Below are positions 18,302 to 27,339 of a stretch of 64,000 nucleotides of DNA, piece by piece. The notes under the pieces are model-generated. The model did no database searches. It saw nothing but the letters and a program-made list of their open reading frames with translations, and was not told where the DNA came from. Origin of the DNA: Bradyrhizobium elkanii WSM2783 (GTDB lineage: Bacteria; Pseudomonadota; Alphaproteobacteria; Rhizobiales; Xanthobacteraceae). Numbering within the stretch: position 1 is the stretch's first letter; each line of letters starts with the position of its first letter. Location of the stretch: assembly GCF_000472865.1 (NCBI RefSeq), contig NZ_AXAP01000012.1:97137-161136 (forward strand), written 5' to 3'. The position numbers and the translations under genes were made by a program.

Positions 18302-18970
18302 TCAGCGTCCCTTCCCGCCCCTGCTCAGCAGGAACACGCCCTGTTCGCCGAACATGTTCCAGACCCACCACGGCAGGTTCAGCGGCACCGGGCGGCCGTA
18401 GAGGTCGAGCGCGACGGCGCGCTCCATCTTGACGTGGATCTCGTCGCAGAGCTGCACGAAATCCTTGATGGTGCAGAAATGAATGTTGGGGGTGTCGTAC
18501 CAGGTGGCCGGCAGATTTTCGGTGCGCGGCATGTGCCCGCCGATCAAAAGCTGCAGCCGCATCTTCCAGAAGCCGAAATTCGGGAACGAGACGATGGCGC
18601 GGTGGCCGATGCGCAGGAGATTTTCCAGCACAGCCTTCGGCTGCCGCGTCGCCTGCAGCGTCTGCGACAGGATCACGTAGTCGAACGCATCGTCGGGATA
18701 GTTGCCGAGGTCGGTGTCGGCGTCGCCCTGCACCACCGCGAGTCCCTTGGCGACGCAGTGGTTGACGCCTTCGCGCGACAGCTCGATGCCGCGGCCATCG
18801 ATGCCGCGACTCTCCAGAAGCTGCAACAGATCGCCGTCACCGCAGCCGACGTCGAGCACGCGCGACCCGGGCTCAACCATTTCGGCGACGAGAAGATGGT
18901 CCGGACGAAGGCTCGTGCTCGCCTGCGGCGCCAAGCCGGGCAGCGGCAGAGCTTGCTCCTGAAGCGCCAT
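18302..18970 (-). CDS. metW: Methionine biosynthesis protein MetW
   Basis: SAM-methyltransferase-fold protein of 222 residues that partners MetX in homoserine acetylation in alphaproteobacteria and some others. The SAM loop is VLDVGCGDGDLLQLL, preceded by the family opening LRPDHLLVAEMV. YVILSQTLQA and FPNFGFWKMRLQLL, both MetW hallmarks, are present. It directly follows metX (stop at 18974), with ATG 18970 or the adjacent GTG 18973 as start, so the two are co-transcribed and translationally coupled. The riboswitch upstream of metX should control both. Confidence 0.95.
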   Translation of the reverse strand: MALQEQALPLPGLAPQASTSLRPDHLLVAEMVEPGSRVLDVGCGDGDLLQLLESRGIDGRGIELSREGVNHCVAKGLAVVQGDADTDLGNYPDDAFDYVILSQTLQATRQPKAVLENLLRIGHRAIVSFPNFGFWKMRLQLLIGGHMPRTENLPATWYDTPNIHFCTIKDFVQLCDEIHVKMERAVALDLYGRPVPLNLPWWVWNMFGEQGVFLLSRGGKGR

Positions 18971-18973
18971 CAC

Positions 18974-20176
18974 TTAAGCCCCCGCATCGCCAAGGCCGCG
19001 CGACTTGCCCGCCGAGTGCAGGAAGGCGCGCGCGATGTCGAAGAATTCGGGCACATCGAGCAGGAAGGCGTCGTGACCCTTATCGGTCTCGATCTCCGCG
19101 AACGAGACCCGCGCGCTGGAGGCATTCAGCGCGTGCACCAGCGCCCGCGCCTCCGAAGTCGGAAACAGCCAGTCGCTCGTGAACGATACTACGCAGAAGC
19201 GGGTCTCGACGCCGCGGAACGCCTGCGCCAGCACACCGTTGTGGTCGGCGGCGATGTCGAAATAGTCCATCGCGCGCGTCAGATAGAGATAGCTGTTGGC
19301 ATCGAAGCGCTCGACAAAGGACGAGCCCTGGTAGCGCAGATAGCTCTCGACCTGGAAGTCGGCATCGAAGGAGAATGTCGGCAACTCGCGATCCTGCATC
19401 CGCCGCCCGAACTTGCGATGCAGCGCCGCGTCAGAGAGATAGGTGATATGCGCGGCCATCCGCGCGACCGCGAGCCCGCGATGCGGATGCGTGCCCTGGT
19501 CGACATAGCTTCCGCCACGCCAATCCGGATCGGCCATCACGGCCTGCCGGCCGAGCTCATGAAAGGCGATGTTCTGCGCCGAATGCCGCGTCGAGCAGGC
19601 GATCGCGAGCGTCGAGAACACGCGCTCCGGATAGGCCGCCGCCCATTGCACCGCCTGCATGCCGCCCATGGAGCCGCCGACCACCGCGAACAGCGTCTCA
19701 ATGCCGAGTTGGTCGATCAGCATCGCCTGTGCACGCACCATGTCAGGGATGGTGATGATCGGAAAATCCAGGCCCCATACCTTGCCGGTCGCAGGGTTCA
19801 GCGAGGCAGGGCCAGTCGAACCCATGCAGCCGCCAAGCACGTTGGAGCAGATGATGAAGTATCTGGAGGTGTCGAGCGGCCGGCCGGGGCCGACCATGGT
19901 CTCCCACCAGCCAGGCTTGCCGGTCACCGGATGCAAATTGTTGACATGCTGGTCGCCGGTCAGAGCGTGGCAGACCAGAATGGCGTTGGAGCGCTCGGCA
20001 TTGAGCTCGCCATAGGTCTGATAGGCGATCTGGAACGGCGCAAGGTCAATGCCGCAGTCGAGCTTCAACGGCTGATCCATGCCGAACTTCGCCACCAGCG
20101 AGGACGGATGATCGGCCTCATGGGCGCGATCCTCACCCTGGATCGACGGACTCTTGATCGACTGCACCTTGGTCAT
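18974..20176 (-). CDS. metX: Homoserine O-acetyltransferase
   Basis: Transfers an acyl group from acetyl-CoA (or succinyl-CoA in some homologues) to homoserine, the first committed step to methionine. This 400-residue alpha/beta-hydrolase-fold enzyme shows the MetX signature [12 protein letters not shown], the nucleophile elbow [10 protein letters not shown], the acid in FTSDWLFP and the His in [13 protein letters not shown] 20176 gives [13 protein letters not shown]. The longer open frame upstream runs through the riboswitch terminator and is not coding. metW follows at once. Control by the SAM-II element at 20279-20331 is strongly indicated. Confidence 0.96.
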   Translation of the reverse strand: MTKVQSIKSPSIQGEDRAHEADHPSSLVAKFGMDQPLKLDCGIDLAPFQIAYQTYGELNAERSNAILVCHALTGDQHVNNLHPVTGKPGWWETMVGPGRPLDTSRYFIICSNVLGGCMGSTGPASLNPATGKVWGLDFPIITIPDMVRAQAMLIDQLGIETLFAVVGGSMGGMQAVQWAAAYPERVFSTLAIACSTRHSAQNIAFHELGRQAVMADPDWRGGSYVDQGTHPHRGLAVARMAAHITYLSDAALHRKFGRRMQDRELPTFSFDADFQVESYLRYQGSSFVERFDANSYLYLTRAMDYFDIAADHNGVLAQAFRGVETRFCVVSFTSDWLFPTSEARALVHALNASSARVSFAEIETDKGHDAFLLDVPEFFDIARAFLHSAGKSRGLGDAGA

Positions 20177-20226
20177 TTGTGGCGCCTTCCTCCGACGCGG
20201 AGGTCCCGGACAGAAATCAGGCCATG

Positions 20227-20258
20227 AAAAACCCGGCCTGAACAAAGGTTCGGCCGGG
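20227..20258 (-). terminator. Intrinsic terminator of the metX leader
   Basis: On the minus strand CCCGGCCGAAC-CTTT-GTTCAGGCCGGG is followed by TTTTT. It lies between the SAM-II aptamer and metX. Its left arm CCCGGCC can instead pair with the GGCCGGG just upstream, giving a mutually exclusive antiterminator. Confidence 0.88.
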
Positions 20259-20277
20259 ATCGATCTGTCCCCGGCCT
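20252..20277 (-). promoter_or_regulatory. Candidate antiterminator stem of the metX leader
   Basis: On the minus strand GGCCGGGGACAGATCGATCCCGGCC pairs end to end (GGCCGGG with CCCGGCC). The second arm is the same CCCGGCC used by the downstream terminator, so only one of the two hairpins can form. This is read directly from the sequence; the regulatory use is inferred. Confidence 0.65.
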
Positions 20278-20278
20278 G

Positions 20279-20331
20279 TTTAGCGAATTCTTTAACGTGG
20301 CTGCAAGCCGGCCGGCTCAAATGACCACGGA
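20279..20331 (-). promoter_or_regulatory. SAM-II riboswitch aptamer upstream of metX
   Basis: Read on the minus strand, the segment contains CCGTGGTCATTTGAGCC, then GGCCGGCTTGCAGCCACG, then TTAAAGAATTCGCTAAA. This reproduces the SAM-II (metA/SAM-alpha) core: P1 from CGTGG with CCACG, the conserved CTTGCAGCCAC, and the 3' GCTAAA that forms the pseudoknot. Such aptamers are known upstream of metX/metA and metZ in alphaproteobacteria and switch genes off when S-adenosylmethionine is abundant. The position 103 bases before the metX start and the terminator just after it fit transcription attenuation. Confidence 0.92.
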
Positions 20332-20454
20332 GTGCTGGGAAAGTAGTCCCTTACCCGGCCTGCGTCAAGGCAAGTGGGGCCGTTAACCTAACCGTGACCT
20401 TTAGGCCGAGCTTGCGCCATCTGGCCCCATGGGACAGAACGGGGGCTCGCACTT

Positions 20455-20604
20455 TCTCCCTCTCCCCGCCCTTGCGGGGAGAGGGTTGGGGTGAGGGGCT
20501 CTCTCCGCGAACACGGTACCAGACGGATTCGCGGAGGCTCCCCCTCACCCGAAATTCAAGCTGCGCTTGAATTTCGACCTCTCCCCGCAGGCGGGGAGAG
20601 GTGA
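20455..20604. repeat. Intergenic inverted repeat, family D, complete copy
   Basis: CTCCCCGCCCTTGCGGGGAGAG and CTCCCCGCAGGCGGGGAGAGG form two hairpins, connected by an outer pairing GGTGAGGGG / CCCCTCACC and a long inner AAATTCAAGC / GCTTGAATTT stem. It fills most of the 314-base gap between the riboswitch and the chorismate mutase gene. Confidence 0.85.
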
Positions 20605-20645
20605 AGAGTCTGCTTGCTGATTGAAGAGAAACGACGGGCCCTAGC

Positions 20646-21494
20646 ATGTCAAAACCGCCTCCGGCGCCGCCCTCGCTGGCCGAGTTGCGCAAAGAGATCG
20701 ACGCGATCGATGAGCAGGTTCATCACCTGTTGATGGCGCGTGGCGACATCATCGACCGCCTGATCAAGGTGAAGCAGACCCAGGAAGTCGGCTCCGCATT
20801 CCGGCCGGCGCGCGAGGCCTCCATGATGCGCAGCCTAGTCGAGCGCCATCGTGGCATCCTGCCGCTCGACACCATCGAGAGCATCTGGCGCGTCATCATC
20901 TCGACCTTCACTTATGTCCAGGCGCCGTTCTCGGTGCATGCCGATGTCTCGGTCGGCGAATCCATGATGCGGGATTCGGCGCGCTTCCATTTCGGCTTCG
21001 TGGTGCCTTACGTCTCGCATTTCAGCGCGCAGGCGGCGGTCGAAGCGGTGGCGAAATCGAAGGGCGACCTCGCGCTGGTGTCGGCCATTTCCAGCCGCAC
21101 GCCATGGTGGATCGACCTCGAGGCCGAGGGCGCGCCGAAGATCATCGCGCGATTGCCGTTCCTGGAGCGCGCCGATCATCCCGCGGCGCTGCCCGTGTTC
21201 GTGATCTCGCGCGTCGCTGACGATGCGATGGTGACCGAAGTCGAGATGTGGAGCGTGCGCGTTTCCGGCTGGAACGCCGAGATCGCCCGCGCGCTGGCCC
21301 CGCTCGCTGAAATCGTCGCGGTGCCGGACACCGCCTTCGACGGCGCGGCGCTTTTGGTATCGGTCGCCGGCCGCGGCTTCGAGGAGATCAAAATGGCCCT
21401 GATCCGCGCCGGAGCCTCGGTGCGCTCATCGGCCCTCGTCGGCAGCCACGCAACGCGCTATATGGTGCCCCCCGCCCCTACAATCCGGAGCTAG
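20646..21494 (+). CDS. Chorismate mutase with C-terminal PDT-like extension
   Basis: Converts chorismate to prephenate. Residues about 8-95 form an AroQ-type helical mutase domain ([19 protein letters not shown], then RREASM-like [16 protein letters not shown]). About 185 further residues have periplasmic-binding-like strands ([11 protein letters not shown]...[11 protein letters not shown]) and a last ACT-like part ([24 protein letters not shown]), resembling a degenerate prephenate dehydratase or regulatory region. The full dehydratase motif TRF is not evident, so catalysis there is doubtful. It leads an operon with the aminotransferase (10 bases downstream) and TyrA: chorismate to prephenate to tyrosine or phenylalanine. 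Confidence 0.88.
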   Translation: MSKPPPAPPSLAELRKEIDAIDEQVHHLLMARGDIIDRLIKVKQTQEVGSAFRPAREASMMRSLVERHRGILPLDTIESIWRVIISTFTYVQAPFSVHADVSVGESMMRDSARFHFGFVVPYVSHFSAQAAVEAVAKSKGDLALVSAISSRTPWWIDLEAEGAPKIIARLPFLERADHPAALPVFVISRVADDAMVTEVEMWSVRVSGWNAEIARALAPLAEIVAVPDTAFDGAALLVSVAGRGFEEIKMALIRAGASVRSSALVGSHATRYMVPPAPTIRS

Positions 21495-21504
21495 AGAGTT
21501 AGAG

Positions 21505-22602
21505 ATGTCCCGCCCCGTGCCGAATCCCGGCATCCTCGATATTGCGCCCTACACCCCCGGCAAGAGCCCGGTGGCGGAACCGGGGCGCAAGGTGTTCAAG
21601 CTTTCCGCCAACGAAACGCCCTTCGGTCCCTCGCCGAAGGCGATCGAGGCCTATAAGCACGCCGCCGAACATCTCGAGGACTATCCGGAAGGCACCTCAA
21701 AGGTGCTGCGCGAGGCAATCGGCCGCGCCTATGGCCTCGACCCGAGCCGCATCATCTGCGGCGCCGGTTCGGACGAAATCCTCAACCTGCTCGCCCACAC
21801 CTATCTGTGCGAGGGCTCGGAAGCGATCTCCACCACCCACGGCTTCCTGGTCTATCCGATCGCGACCAAGGCGAACGGCGCCAAGAACGTGGTCGTGCCG
21901 GAGACCGACTACACCGCAAGTGTCGATGCGATCCTTGAGGCGGTCACGCCGCGGACCAAGCTGATCTGGCTCGCCAATCCGAACAACCCGACCGGCACCT
22001 ATCTGCCGTTCGACGAGGTCAAGCGCTTGCGCGCAGGCCTGCCGTCGAACGTGCTGCTGGTGATCGACGCCGCCTATTCCGATTACGTGGTGCGCAACGA
22101 CTATGGCCTCGGTCTTGAACTGTGTGCGACGACCGAGAACACGGTCATGACCCACACCTTTTCCAAGATCCACGGGCTCGCGGCGCTCCGCGTCGGCTGG
22201 ATGTTCGGCCCGGCGCATATCGTCGATGCGGTGAACCGCATTCGCGGCCCCTTCAACGTTTCTACTCCGGCGATGCTCGCGGCGGTGGCCGCGGTCGAGG
22301 ACACCGCGCATGTCGAGATGTCCAGGGTGCACAACGAAAAATGGCGGAGCTGGGTGACGGACGAGGTCCGCAAGCTCGGGCTGAAGGTGACGCCGAGCGT
22401 CGCCAATTTCGTGCTGATCCATTTCCCGACCGAAAAGGGCAAGACCTCGGCCGACGCGGACGCGTTCCTCACCAAGCGCGGACTGGTGCTCCGTGCCGTG
22501 AACAATTACGGCCTGCCGCACGCGCTGCGCATGACCATCGGCACTGAGGAGGCCAACCGCCTCGTGGTCGAGGGCCTGCGCGACTTCATGGATCAGAAGT
22601 GA
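21505..22602 (+). CDS. hisC: PLP-dependent histidinol-phosphate/aromatic aminotransferase
   Basis: Class I/II aminotransferase of the HisC family, 365 residues. Hallmarks are [13 protein letters not shown] at the N-terminus, the PLP-phosphate strand [22 protein letters not shown], the Asp/Tyr DAAYSDYV, the Schiff-base Lys in [16 protein letters not shown] and the final Arg in ALRMTIG. HisC-type enzymes placed beside chorismate mutase and tyrA usually act as aromatic aminotransferases, so tyrosine/phenylalanine transamination is at least as likely here as histidine synthesis. Its stop overlaps the tyrA GTG start by four bases, indicating coupling. Confidence 0.9.
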   Translation: MSRPVPNPGILDIAPYTPGKSPVAEPGRKVFKLSANETPFGPSPKAIEAYKHAAEHLEDYPEGTSKVLREAIGRAYGLDPSRIICGAGSDEILNLLAHTYLCEGSEAISTTHGFLVYPIATKANGAKNVVVPETDYTASVDAILEAVTPRTKLIWLANPNNPTGTYLPFDEVKRLRAGLPSNVLLVIDAAYSDYVVRNDYGLGLELCATTENTVMTHTFSKIHGLAALRVGWMFGPAHIVDAVNRIRGPFNVSTPAMLAAVAAVEDTAHVEMSRVHNEKWRSWVTDEVRKLGLKVTPSVANFVLIHFPTEKGKTSADADAFLTKRGLVLRAVNNYGLPHALRMTIGTEEANRLVVEGLRDFMDQK

Positions 22603-23534
22603 ACGCCGCGCCGCACTTTCAACGCATCGCGCTGATCGGCTTCGGCCTGATCGGCGGCTCGATCGCGCGCGGCGCGCGGGCGCAGGGGCTCGTCGGCGAG
22701 ATCGTCACCACCGCGCGCTCGGAAAAGACGCGCGCGCGGGTCGCCGAGCTCGGCATCGTCGACCGCGTGGTGGAGAACAATGCGGAGGCGGTCAAAGACG
22801 CCGATCTCGTCATCCTCTGCATTCCCGTCGGCGCCTGCGGACCCGTGGCGGCGGAGATCGCGCCTTACCTGAAGAAGGGCGCCATCGTCTCCGATGTCGG
22901 CTCGGTCAAGGGCGCCATCGTCAGGGACATGGGGCCACATATCCCTGATGGTGTGCACTTCGTGCCCGCGCATCCGGTGGCGGGCACCGAGCACTCAGGT
23001 CCCGATTCCGGTTTCGCCGAGCTGTTCATCAACCGCTGGTGCATCCTGACGCCGCCCGAGGGCACTGAGGCGGGCGCGATCGGCAGGCTGCGTGACTTCT
23101 GGGCCGCGCTCGGCGCCAAGGTCGAGATCATGACGCCTGATCATCATGACCTCGTGCTCGCGATCACCAGCCACCTGCCGCATCTGATCGCCTACACCAT
23201 CGTCGGCACCGCCGACGAGCTGGCGCAGGTGACGTCGTCGGAAGTGATCAAATTCTCCGCCGGCGGCTTCCGCGATTTCACCCGCATCGCGGCGTCCGAT
23301 CCGACGATGTGGCGCGACGTGTTCCTGAGCAACAAGGACGCGGTGCTGGAGATGCTCGGCACCTTCAACGAGGATCTCTCCAAGCTGACGCGTGCGATCC
23401 GCCGCGGCGACGGCGAAGCGCTGTTCGACCACTTCACCCGCACCCGCGCCATCCGCCGCGGCATCGTCGAGATCGGCCAGGATTCGGCCGCGCCGGACTT
23501 CGGGCGGCCGCATGCGAATCTGGAGAAGAAATAG
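22599..23534 (+). CDS. tyrA: Prephenate/arogenate dehydrogenase family protein
   Basis: Oxidative decarboxylation of prephenate or arogenate on the way to tyrosine. The N-terminal Rossmann loop is [12 protein letters not shown], the substrate motif [12 protein letters not shown] lies after it, and the helical domain contains [14 protein letters not shown] and [19 protein letters not shown], all standard for TyrA. The start is GTG 22599, inside the GTGA overlap with the aminotransferase stop. No ACT domain is attached at 311 residues. Cofactor choice is not clear from the loop. Confidence 0.94.
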   Translation: MNAAPHFQRIALIGFGLIGGSIARGARAQGLVGEIVTTARSEKTRARVAELGIVDRVVENNAEAVKDADLVILCIPVGACGPVAAEIAPYLKKGAIVSDVGSVKGAIVRDMGPHIPDGVHFVPAHPVAGTEHSGPDSGFAELFINRWCILTPPEGTEAGAIGRLRDFWAALGAKVEIMTPDHHDLVLAITSHLPHLIAYTIVGTADELAQVTSSEVIKFSAGGFRDFTRIAASDPTMWRDVFLSNKDAVLEMLGTFNEDLSKLTRAIRRGDGEALFDHFTRTRAIRRGIVEIGQDSAAPDFGRPHANLEKK

Positions 23535-23545
23535 CGCGGGGCTTG

Positions 23546-23633
23546 GTAGCCCGGATGGAGCGAAGCGCAATCCGGGGCAGGTTTATCCGCGTCACCAGCA
23601 GACCCGGGTTGCGCGGCGCTTCACCCGGGCTAT
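23546..23633. repeat. Intergenic inverted repeat, family C
   Basis: GTAGCCCGGATGGAGCG at the left is inverted as CACCCGGGCTATGG at the right, with CAATCCGGG / CCCGGGTTG inside. It lies between the convergent tyrA and DUF2125 genes. Confidence 0.8.
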
Positions 23634-23638
23634 GGAAG

Positions 23639-24826
23639 CTAGAACAGCGGCGGGATTTGTCCGACCTTGATCGGGCCGAGCAGCACTACGCCGTCGACGA
23701 AGCGCAGCGGGAAGCTGCGCGCCTTCTTGCCTTCGAGCATGGCTTCGCTGCCGAGCGAATTGATGCTGGCGGCAACGCCGACATTGGCGTTCTGCTTCAC
23801 CATCTTGCCGAGACCGGGGACCGCGCGGTCGAGCGCGCCGAAGAGATTGTTGAGGTCCTGCGTCTTCACGCCGGGCGCGACGCGGTCGAGCGTTGATTGC
23901 GGCACGCCCTCCTCCAGCATCTTCTCGATGCCGAGCGCCGGGATCACGCGCTCGAGGCCGGTGACCGTCATCTGCAATTCGCCTTCGATGCGGCCACTCG
24001 CGTTGAGGCTCAAGGTGCCCGCGGAGATCGCGATCATCTCGCCCTGCTGGATGCGCGACTGCACGATCTCGACATGGCCGCCGGCGGCCTGGATCTCGCG
24101 GAAGCGCTCCGGCCACGGCTTTGGCGTGAAATCCTTCAAGCCGGAAATTTTGGTACGGATGTCGGCATCGAACGGCGTCGCCAGCACCGGATGCACGTCC
24201 TGCAGGCTGCCGCCATTGATCTGCAGCGCGGTCTCGATCACCGGATTGTCCAGGGAGGAGCCTTCGGCGAGGCGGCCGTGCAACTCGACGTGGCTGGCGC
24301 GGCCGAGCGGCGTCTGCACCGAGCCGTTGACGCGGTCGATCGCGGGATCGTCGAACACCAGCGAGGCGCGCTGCGGCACCGCCGGCAGGCCCGCCACGCT
24401 GGCGCGCCCCGAGCGCCAGTTCAGAGCAAGCGACGGCTGCGCGCCGCGCTCGGCGAGCGTCGCCGGCGCCTTGAATTCGGCGATCACGCGTGTGGGGTCA
24501 TAGACCTGCGCCACCACCAGGATCTCGCCGAGCCGCGCGGTGAACGGCGTCTGCGCGCCGGCCGTCTGCGAGATCAAGGTCACGCTGGCGTCCTCGCAGC
24601 TGATCTCGAGACGGAAGGGGTAACCCGCGACCGATCGCTTGCCGCAATCATAGACCCGGCTCGCCTTCGCCTCCTGCGCGCGCCAGGCGTCGGCCTGCAC
24701 CCAGACCTGCGACGAGGCATAGAACCAGAACGCGCTCCACGCCACGGCGAGGATCAGGACGAGGACGGGGGCGGCAAAGAGACGCCAACGCGAGCGCCGG
24801 TGCGGCGCGGGGGTCATATCAGGCAT
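23639..24826 (-). CDS. DUF2125 domain protein
   Basis: Membrane-anchored protein of 395 residues with one N-terminal helix (LFAAPVLVLILAVAWSAFWFYA) followed by a large, mostly beta, probably periplasmic domain. DUF2125 proteins are common in alphaproteobacteria and are of unknown function. Recognisable points are RVYDCGKRSVAGYPFRLEISC (a Cys pair likely to form a disulphide) and the final FVDGVVLLGPIKVGQIPPLF, a typical family ending. ATG 24826 has AGAGG at suitable spacing; 24856 and 24817 are alternatives. It is divergent from the ChaC-like gene. Confidence 0.85.
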   Translation of the reverse strand: MPDMTPAPHRRSRWRLFAAPVLVLILAVAWSAFWFYASSQVWVQADAWRAQEAKASRVYDCGKRSVAGYPFRLEISCEDASVTLISQTAGAQTPFTARLGEILVVAQVYDPTRVIAEFKAPATLAERGAQPSLALNWRSGRASVAGLPAVPQRASLVFDDPAIDRVNGSVQTPLGRASHVELHGRLAEGSSLDNPVIETALQINGGSLQDVHPVLATPFDADIRTKISGLKDFTPKPWPERFREIQAAGGHVEIVQSRIQQGEMIAISAGTLSLNASGRIEGELQMTVTGLERVIPALGIEKMLEEGVPQSTLDRVAPGVKTQDLNNLFGALDRAVPGLGKMVKQNANVGVAASINSLGSEAMLEGKKARSFPLRFVDGVVLLGPIKVGQIPPLF

Positions 24827-24934
24827 GCGGCGACCTCTGGCTGTCAATTTTGGCAAATGTAAGCGGCAAATGCCGGCCGGAAAGCCGATGAAACCGCTTC
24901 GCTTCGCCCCGCGCTTTTGCTAGCCCTTGCGCCG

Positions 24935-25531
24935 ATGTCCGCGCAACTCCTCTCCCCGCCCGAATCAGGTGACAGCGACCTCTGGGTATTCGGTTACGGC
25001 TCGCTGATGTGGAAGCCGGGTTTCGACTTCGAGGAACAGGTGCAGGCGCGGCTGATCGGCGAGCATCGCGCGCTCTGCGTGTATTCCTTCGACCATCGCG
25101 GCACGCCGGAAAAGCCTGGGCTGGTGCTCGGGCTCGACCGCGGCGGCGCCTGCCGCGGCATCGCGTTCCGCGTCGCGGCGAAGCGGCGCAGCGAGACCAT
25201 CGCCTATCTGCGCGGCCGCGAGCAGACCACCAACGTCTATCGCGAGGTGCACCGCTCAGTGTGGCTCGAGGACGACCCGCGGTCACGGGTGGCCGCGCTG
25301 ACTTACGTCGTAGACCGCAGCCATGTGCAGTACGCCGGCCGGCTGACGCTGGCCGACCAGCTCCGCTACGTGCAGCAGGGCCACGGCCGCTCGGGCAACA
25401 ACCGCGACTATGTGCTGTCCACGGTGCTCGCGATCGAGAAGCAGGGTTTTCGCGATCCGCAGTTGCACAAGCTCGCGACGATGCTGCACGACGCGCATCC
25501 CATCGAGCTGCCGCTGCAGGAAGGAACGTAG
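24935..25531 (+). CDS. ChaC-like gamma-glutamylcyclotransferase
   Basis: Cytosolic enzyme of about 198 residues predicted to cleave glutathione to 5-oxoproline and Cys-Gly. The substrate loop FGYGSLMWKPGFD and the catalytic Glu in LRGREQTTNVYREV are present, with SGNNRDYVLSTV near the end as in ChaC proteins. The frame opens at TTG 24917; ATG 24935 (MSAQLLSPP) is the better start. The family 'GLDRGGACRGIAFRV' strand is intact, so the protein looks functional. It stands alone between repeats and the DUF2125 gene. Confidence 0.93.
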   Translation: MSAQLLSPPESGDSDLWVFGYGSLMWKPGFDFEEQVQARLIGEHRALCVYSFDHRGTPEKPGLVLGLDRGGACRGIAFRVAAKRRSETIAYLRGREQTTNVYREVHRSVWLEDDPRSRVAALTYVVDRSHVQYAGRLTLADQLRYVQQGHGRSGNNRDYVLSTVLAIEKQGFRDPQLHKLATMLHDAHPIELPLQEGT

Positions 25532-25577
25532 CTAAAGCGGGATGGCTCTTGTTTGAATTGGCGTGGCAGCGTTTGCC

Positions 25578-25700
25578 CACCTCTCCCATAGGGAGAGGTC
25601 GCGCGAAGCGCGGGTGAGGGGTCGCGGTCCATCGTTAGAGCCGCAGCCCCTCACCCGATTTGCTGCGCAAATCGACCTCTCCCCGACGGGGAGAGGTGAG
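25578..25700. repeat. Intergenic inverted repeat, family D, complete copy
   Basis: CACCTCTCCCATAGGGAGAGGT and CCTCTCCCCGACGGGGAGAGGTG flank an inner pair GGGTGAGGGG / CCCCTCACCC. It lies between the convergent chaC-like and plsC genes. Confidence 0.85.
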
Positions 25701-25743
25701 GCACCTCCGACGTGGCGCCAACTCGACCTGATCTCATCATGCT

Positions 25744-26517
25744 CTACAGCTTCGCCTTCGCCGTATCGGGCACGGCGCCGAACAATTGCGCCTGCTCGGC
25801 GCGCGCGGCCTCGACGATACGGTCGGCGGCGCCTTCGATCGACTCGCGCAGCCGCGTCATGAACTCGTCGCGCCGCAAACCCGCCGGCAGCGGATCAAGG
25901 AATTCGACCACCAGCGTCCCAGGATAGCGCATGAAGGTGCGGCGCGGCCAGAACAGGCCGGAGTTGAGCGCGACCGGCAGGCACGGCACGCCGCTCTCGG
26001 CATAGATCTGCGCGACGCCAGTCTTGTAGCTCGGCGGCGCGCCGACCGGCCGCCGCGTGCCTTCCGGAAAGATCACGAGCTGGCGGCCGCGCTTCACTTC
26101 AGCCGCCGCGCGGCGCAGCGTCTTCACCAGCGAGCGCGGTCCACCGCCGCGATCGATCGCGATCATGCCCGCCTTGATCAGGAACTGGCCGAACACCGGG
26201 ATCCAGGTCAGCTCGCGCTTGAGCATGTAGAGCGGGTGGTCGAAGAAGCGCAAAAGCTGGAACGTCTCCCACATCGACTGGTGCTTGGCGGCCACGATCA
26301 AGGGCCCTTTCGGAATCTTCTCCACGCCTCGGAATTCGACCCGGATGTTGCAGACGACGCGCATCAGGAACAGCGTCGCGCTCGCCCACCATGCGGCCAG
26401 CGTCATCATCGCCCGGCGCGGCAACACGACGGTCGGGATCGCGACGATGCTTAAGCTCACCAGCACGAGATAGAACAGCACGTTGAAGATGAGCGAGCGC
26501 ACGAAGATCGAAGACAT
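25744..26517 (-). CDS. plsC: 1-acyl-sn-glycerol-3-phosphate acyltransferase
   Basis: Acylates lysophosphatidate to phosphatidate at the inner membrane. Acyltransferase block I reads AAKHQSMWET, i.e. H-x4-E instead of the usual H-x4-D. Block II is the GMIAIDRGGG region, block III FPEGTR, and block IV GVPCLPVALNSG. Two hydrophobic segments precede the catalytic block. It is 27 bases downstream of ydcF on the same strand and ends the ftsE-ftsX-ydcF-plsC run, linking phospholipid supply with division genes. ATG 26517 was chosen over 26532. Confidence 0.93.
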   Translation of the reverse strand: MSSIFVRSLIFNVLFYLVLVSLSIVAIPTVVLPRRAMMTLAAWWASATLFLMRVVCNIRVEFRGVEKIPKGPLIVAAKHQSMWETFQLLRFFDHPLYMLKRELTWIPVFGQFLIKAGMIAIDRGGGPRSLVKTLRRAAAEVKRGRQLVIFPEGTRRPVGAPPSYKTGVAQIYAESGVPCLPVALNSGLFWPRRTFMRYPGTLVVEFLDPLPAGLRRDEFMTRLRESIEGAADRIVEAARAEQAQLFGAVPDTAKAKL

Positions 26518-26544
26518 CGAATTCCCGAACACGAGTTGGTCTGG

Positions 26545-27339
26545 TCAGTTCACCTGCGCGGTCGCGGGCCGGCGCGGCGCCTGCGCGCCGCCGGGTTGAT
26601 CCAGGAATTCCGGCGTCAGGTCGAGACCGATTCTAGCCAGCCGCACCCGCACCTCCGCCGCGACATATTTGACGTATTCCGATAGCAGGAGGCGCAGCGT
26701 TCCGCCACTCATCCACCAGGGTTCGTCGCGCCATTTATCGCCGATCACCACGAACGGGATCAGCTCGACATCTGGCATCGCGTGCGACAGTTCGACGATC
26801 GCACGCGGCATGTGGTAGTTCGAGGTGACCACGATCAGCGACTTGAAACCGCGCTCACGCGCCCAGCGCCGCGTCTCTGCGGCATTGCTCCTGGTATTGA
26901 CCGCGGAGCGGTCGAGATCGACGCAGCACCTGAGCAGTGCCTGATTGCTCTCGGGCAGCGAGCGGGAAATATCGCTCGCCGCATTGGTCGGGTGAACGCC
27001 TGAGATCAGCAGCCGCTTGCCGTAGCCGGCCGCCAGCAATTCCACGGCGTCGGAGATCCGCGAGGAACCGCCGGTCAACACCACGATGCCGTCGGCGTTA
27101 TGCTCGGGCTGGGTTTCGACGCCGCGCAATTGCGACAGGAACGCGACGAAGCCGAACCCCGCGGCGACGAACAGCACCGCCAGCGGCGCGACGATCAGCG
27201 CGCGCAGCCATCCGTGCGGCCGCGCTGGCCGGCGCTCTTGCGATCCGTCGTCGAGTTCAGAGCTCATCGGATAATGGCTGTCCTTCCCCGGACGCAATTT
27301 TAGTGCGTTTTCGGGCGAAGTGGAGTCCGGCCGTTCCAT
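26545..27339 (-). CDS. YdcF family (DUF218) membrane protein
   Basis: Single-helix inner-membrane protein of 264 residues. A cytoplasmic Arg-rich tail and one helix (about 44-70) are followed by a periplasmic DUF218 domain with GIVVLTGGSSRISDAVELLAAGYGKRLLISG, ETRRWARERGF and VTSNYHMPRAIVE. Related proteins (SanA, ElyC) affect envelope integrity and lipid carrier use. Its ATG shares one base with the ftsX stop (TGATG), a clear sign of coupled translation. Together with plsC downstream this suggests envelope or lipid-intermediate work during division, which is inference. Confidence 0.9.
   Translation of the reverse strand: MERPDSTSPENALKLRPGKDSHYPMSSELDDGSQERRPARPHGWLRALIVAPLAVLFVAAGFGFVAFLSQLRGVETQPEHNADGIVVLTGGSSRISDAVELLAAGYGKRLLISGVHPTNAASDISRSLPESNQALLRCCVDLDRSAVNTRSNAAETRRWARERGFKSLIVVTSNYHMPRAIVELSHAMPDVELIPFVVIGDKWRDEPWWMSGGTLRLLLSEYVKYVAAEVRVRLARIGLDLTPEFLDQPGGAQAPRRPATAQVN

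Noticed and set aside
18434..20227. 597-codon plus-strand frame over metW/metX
   Set aside because: Antisense to two clear genes and to the riboswitch terminator.
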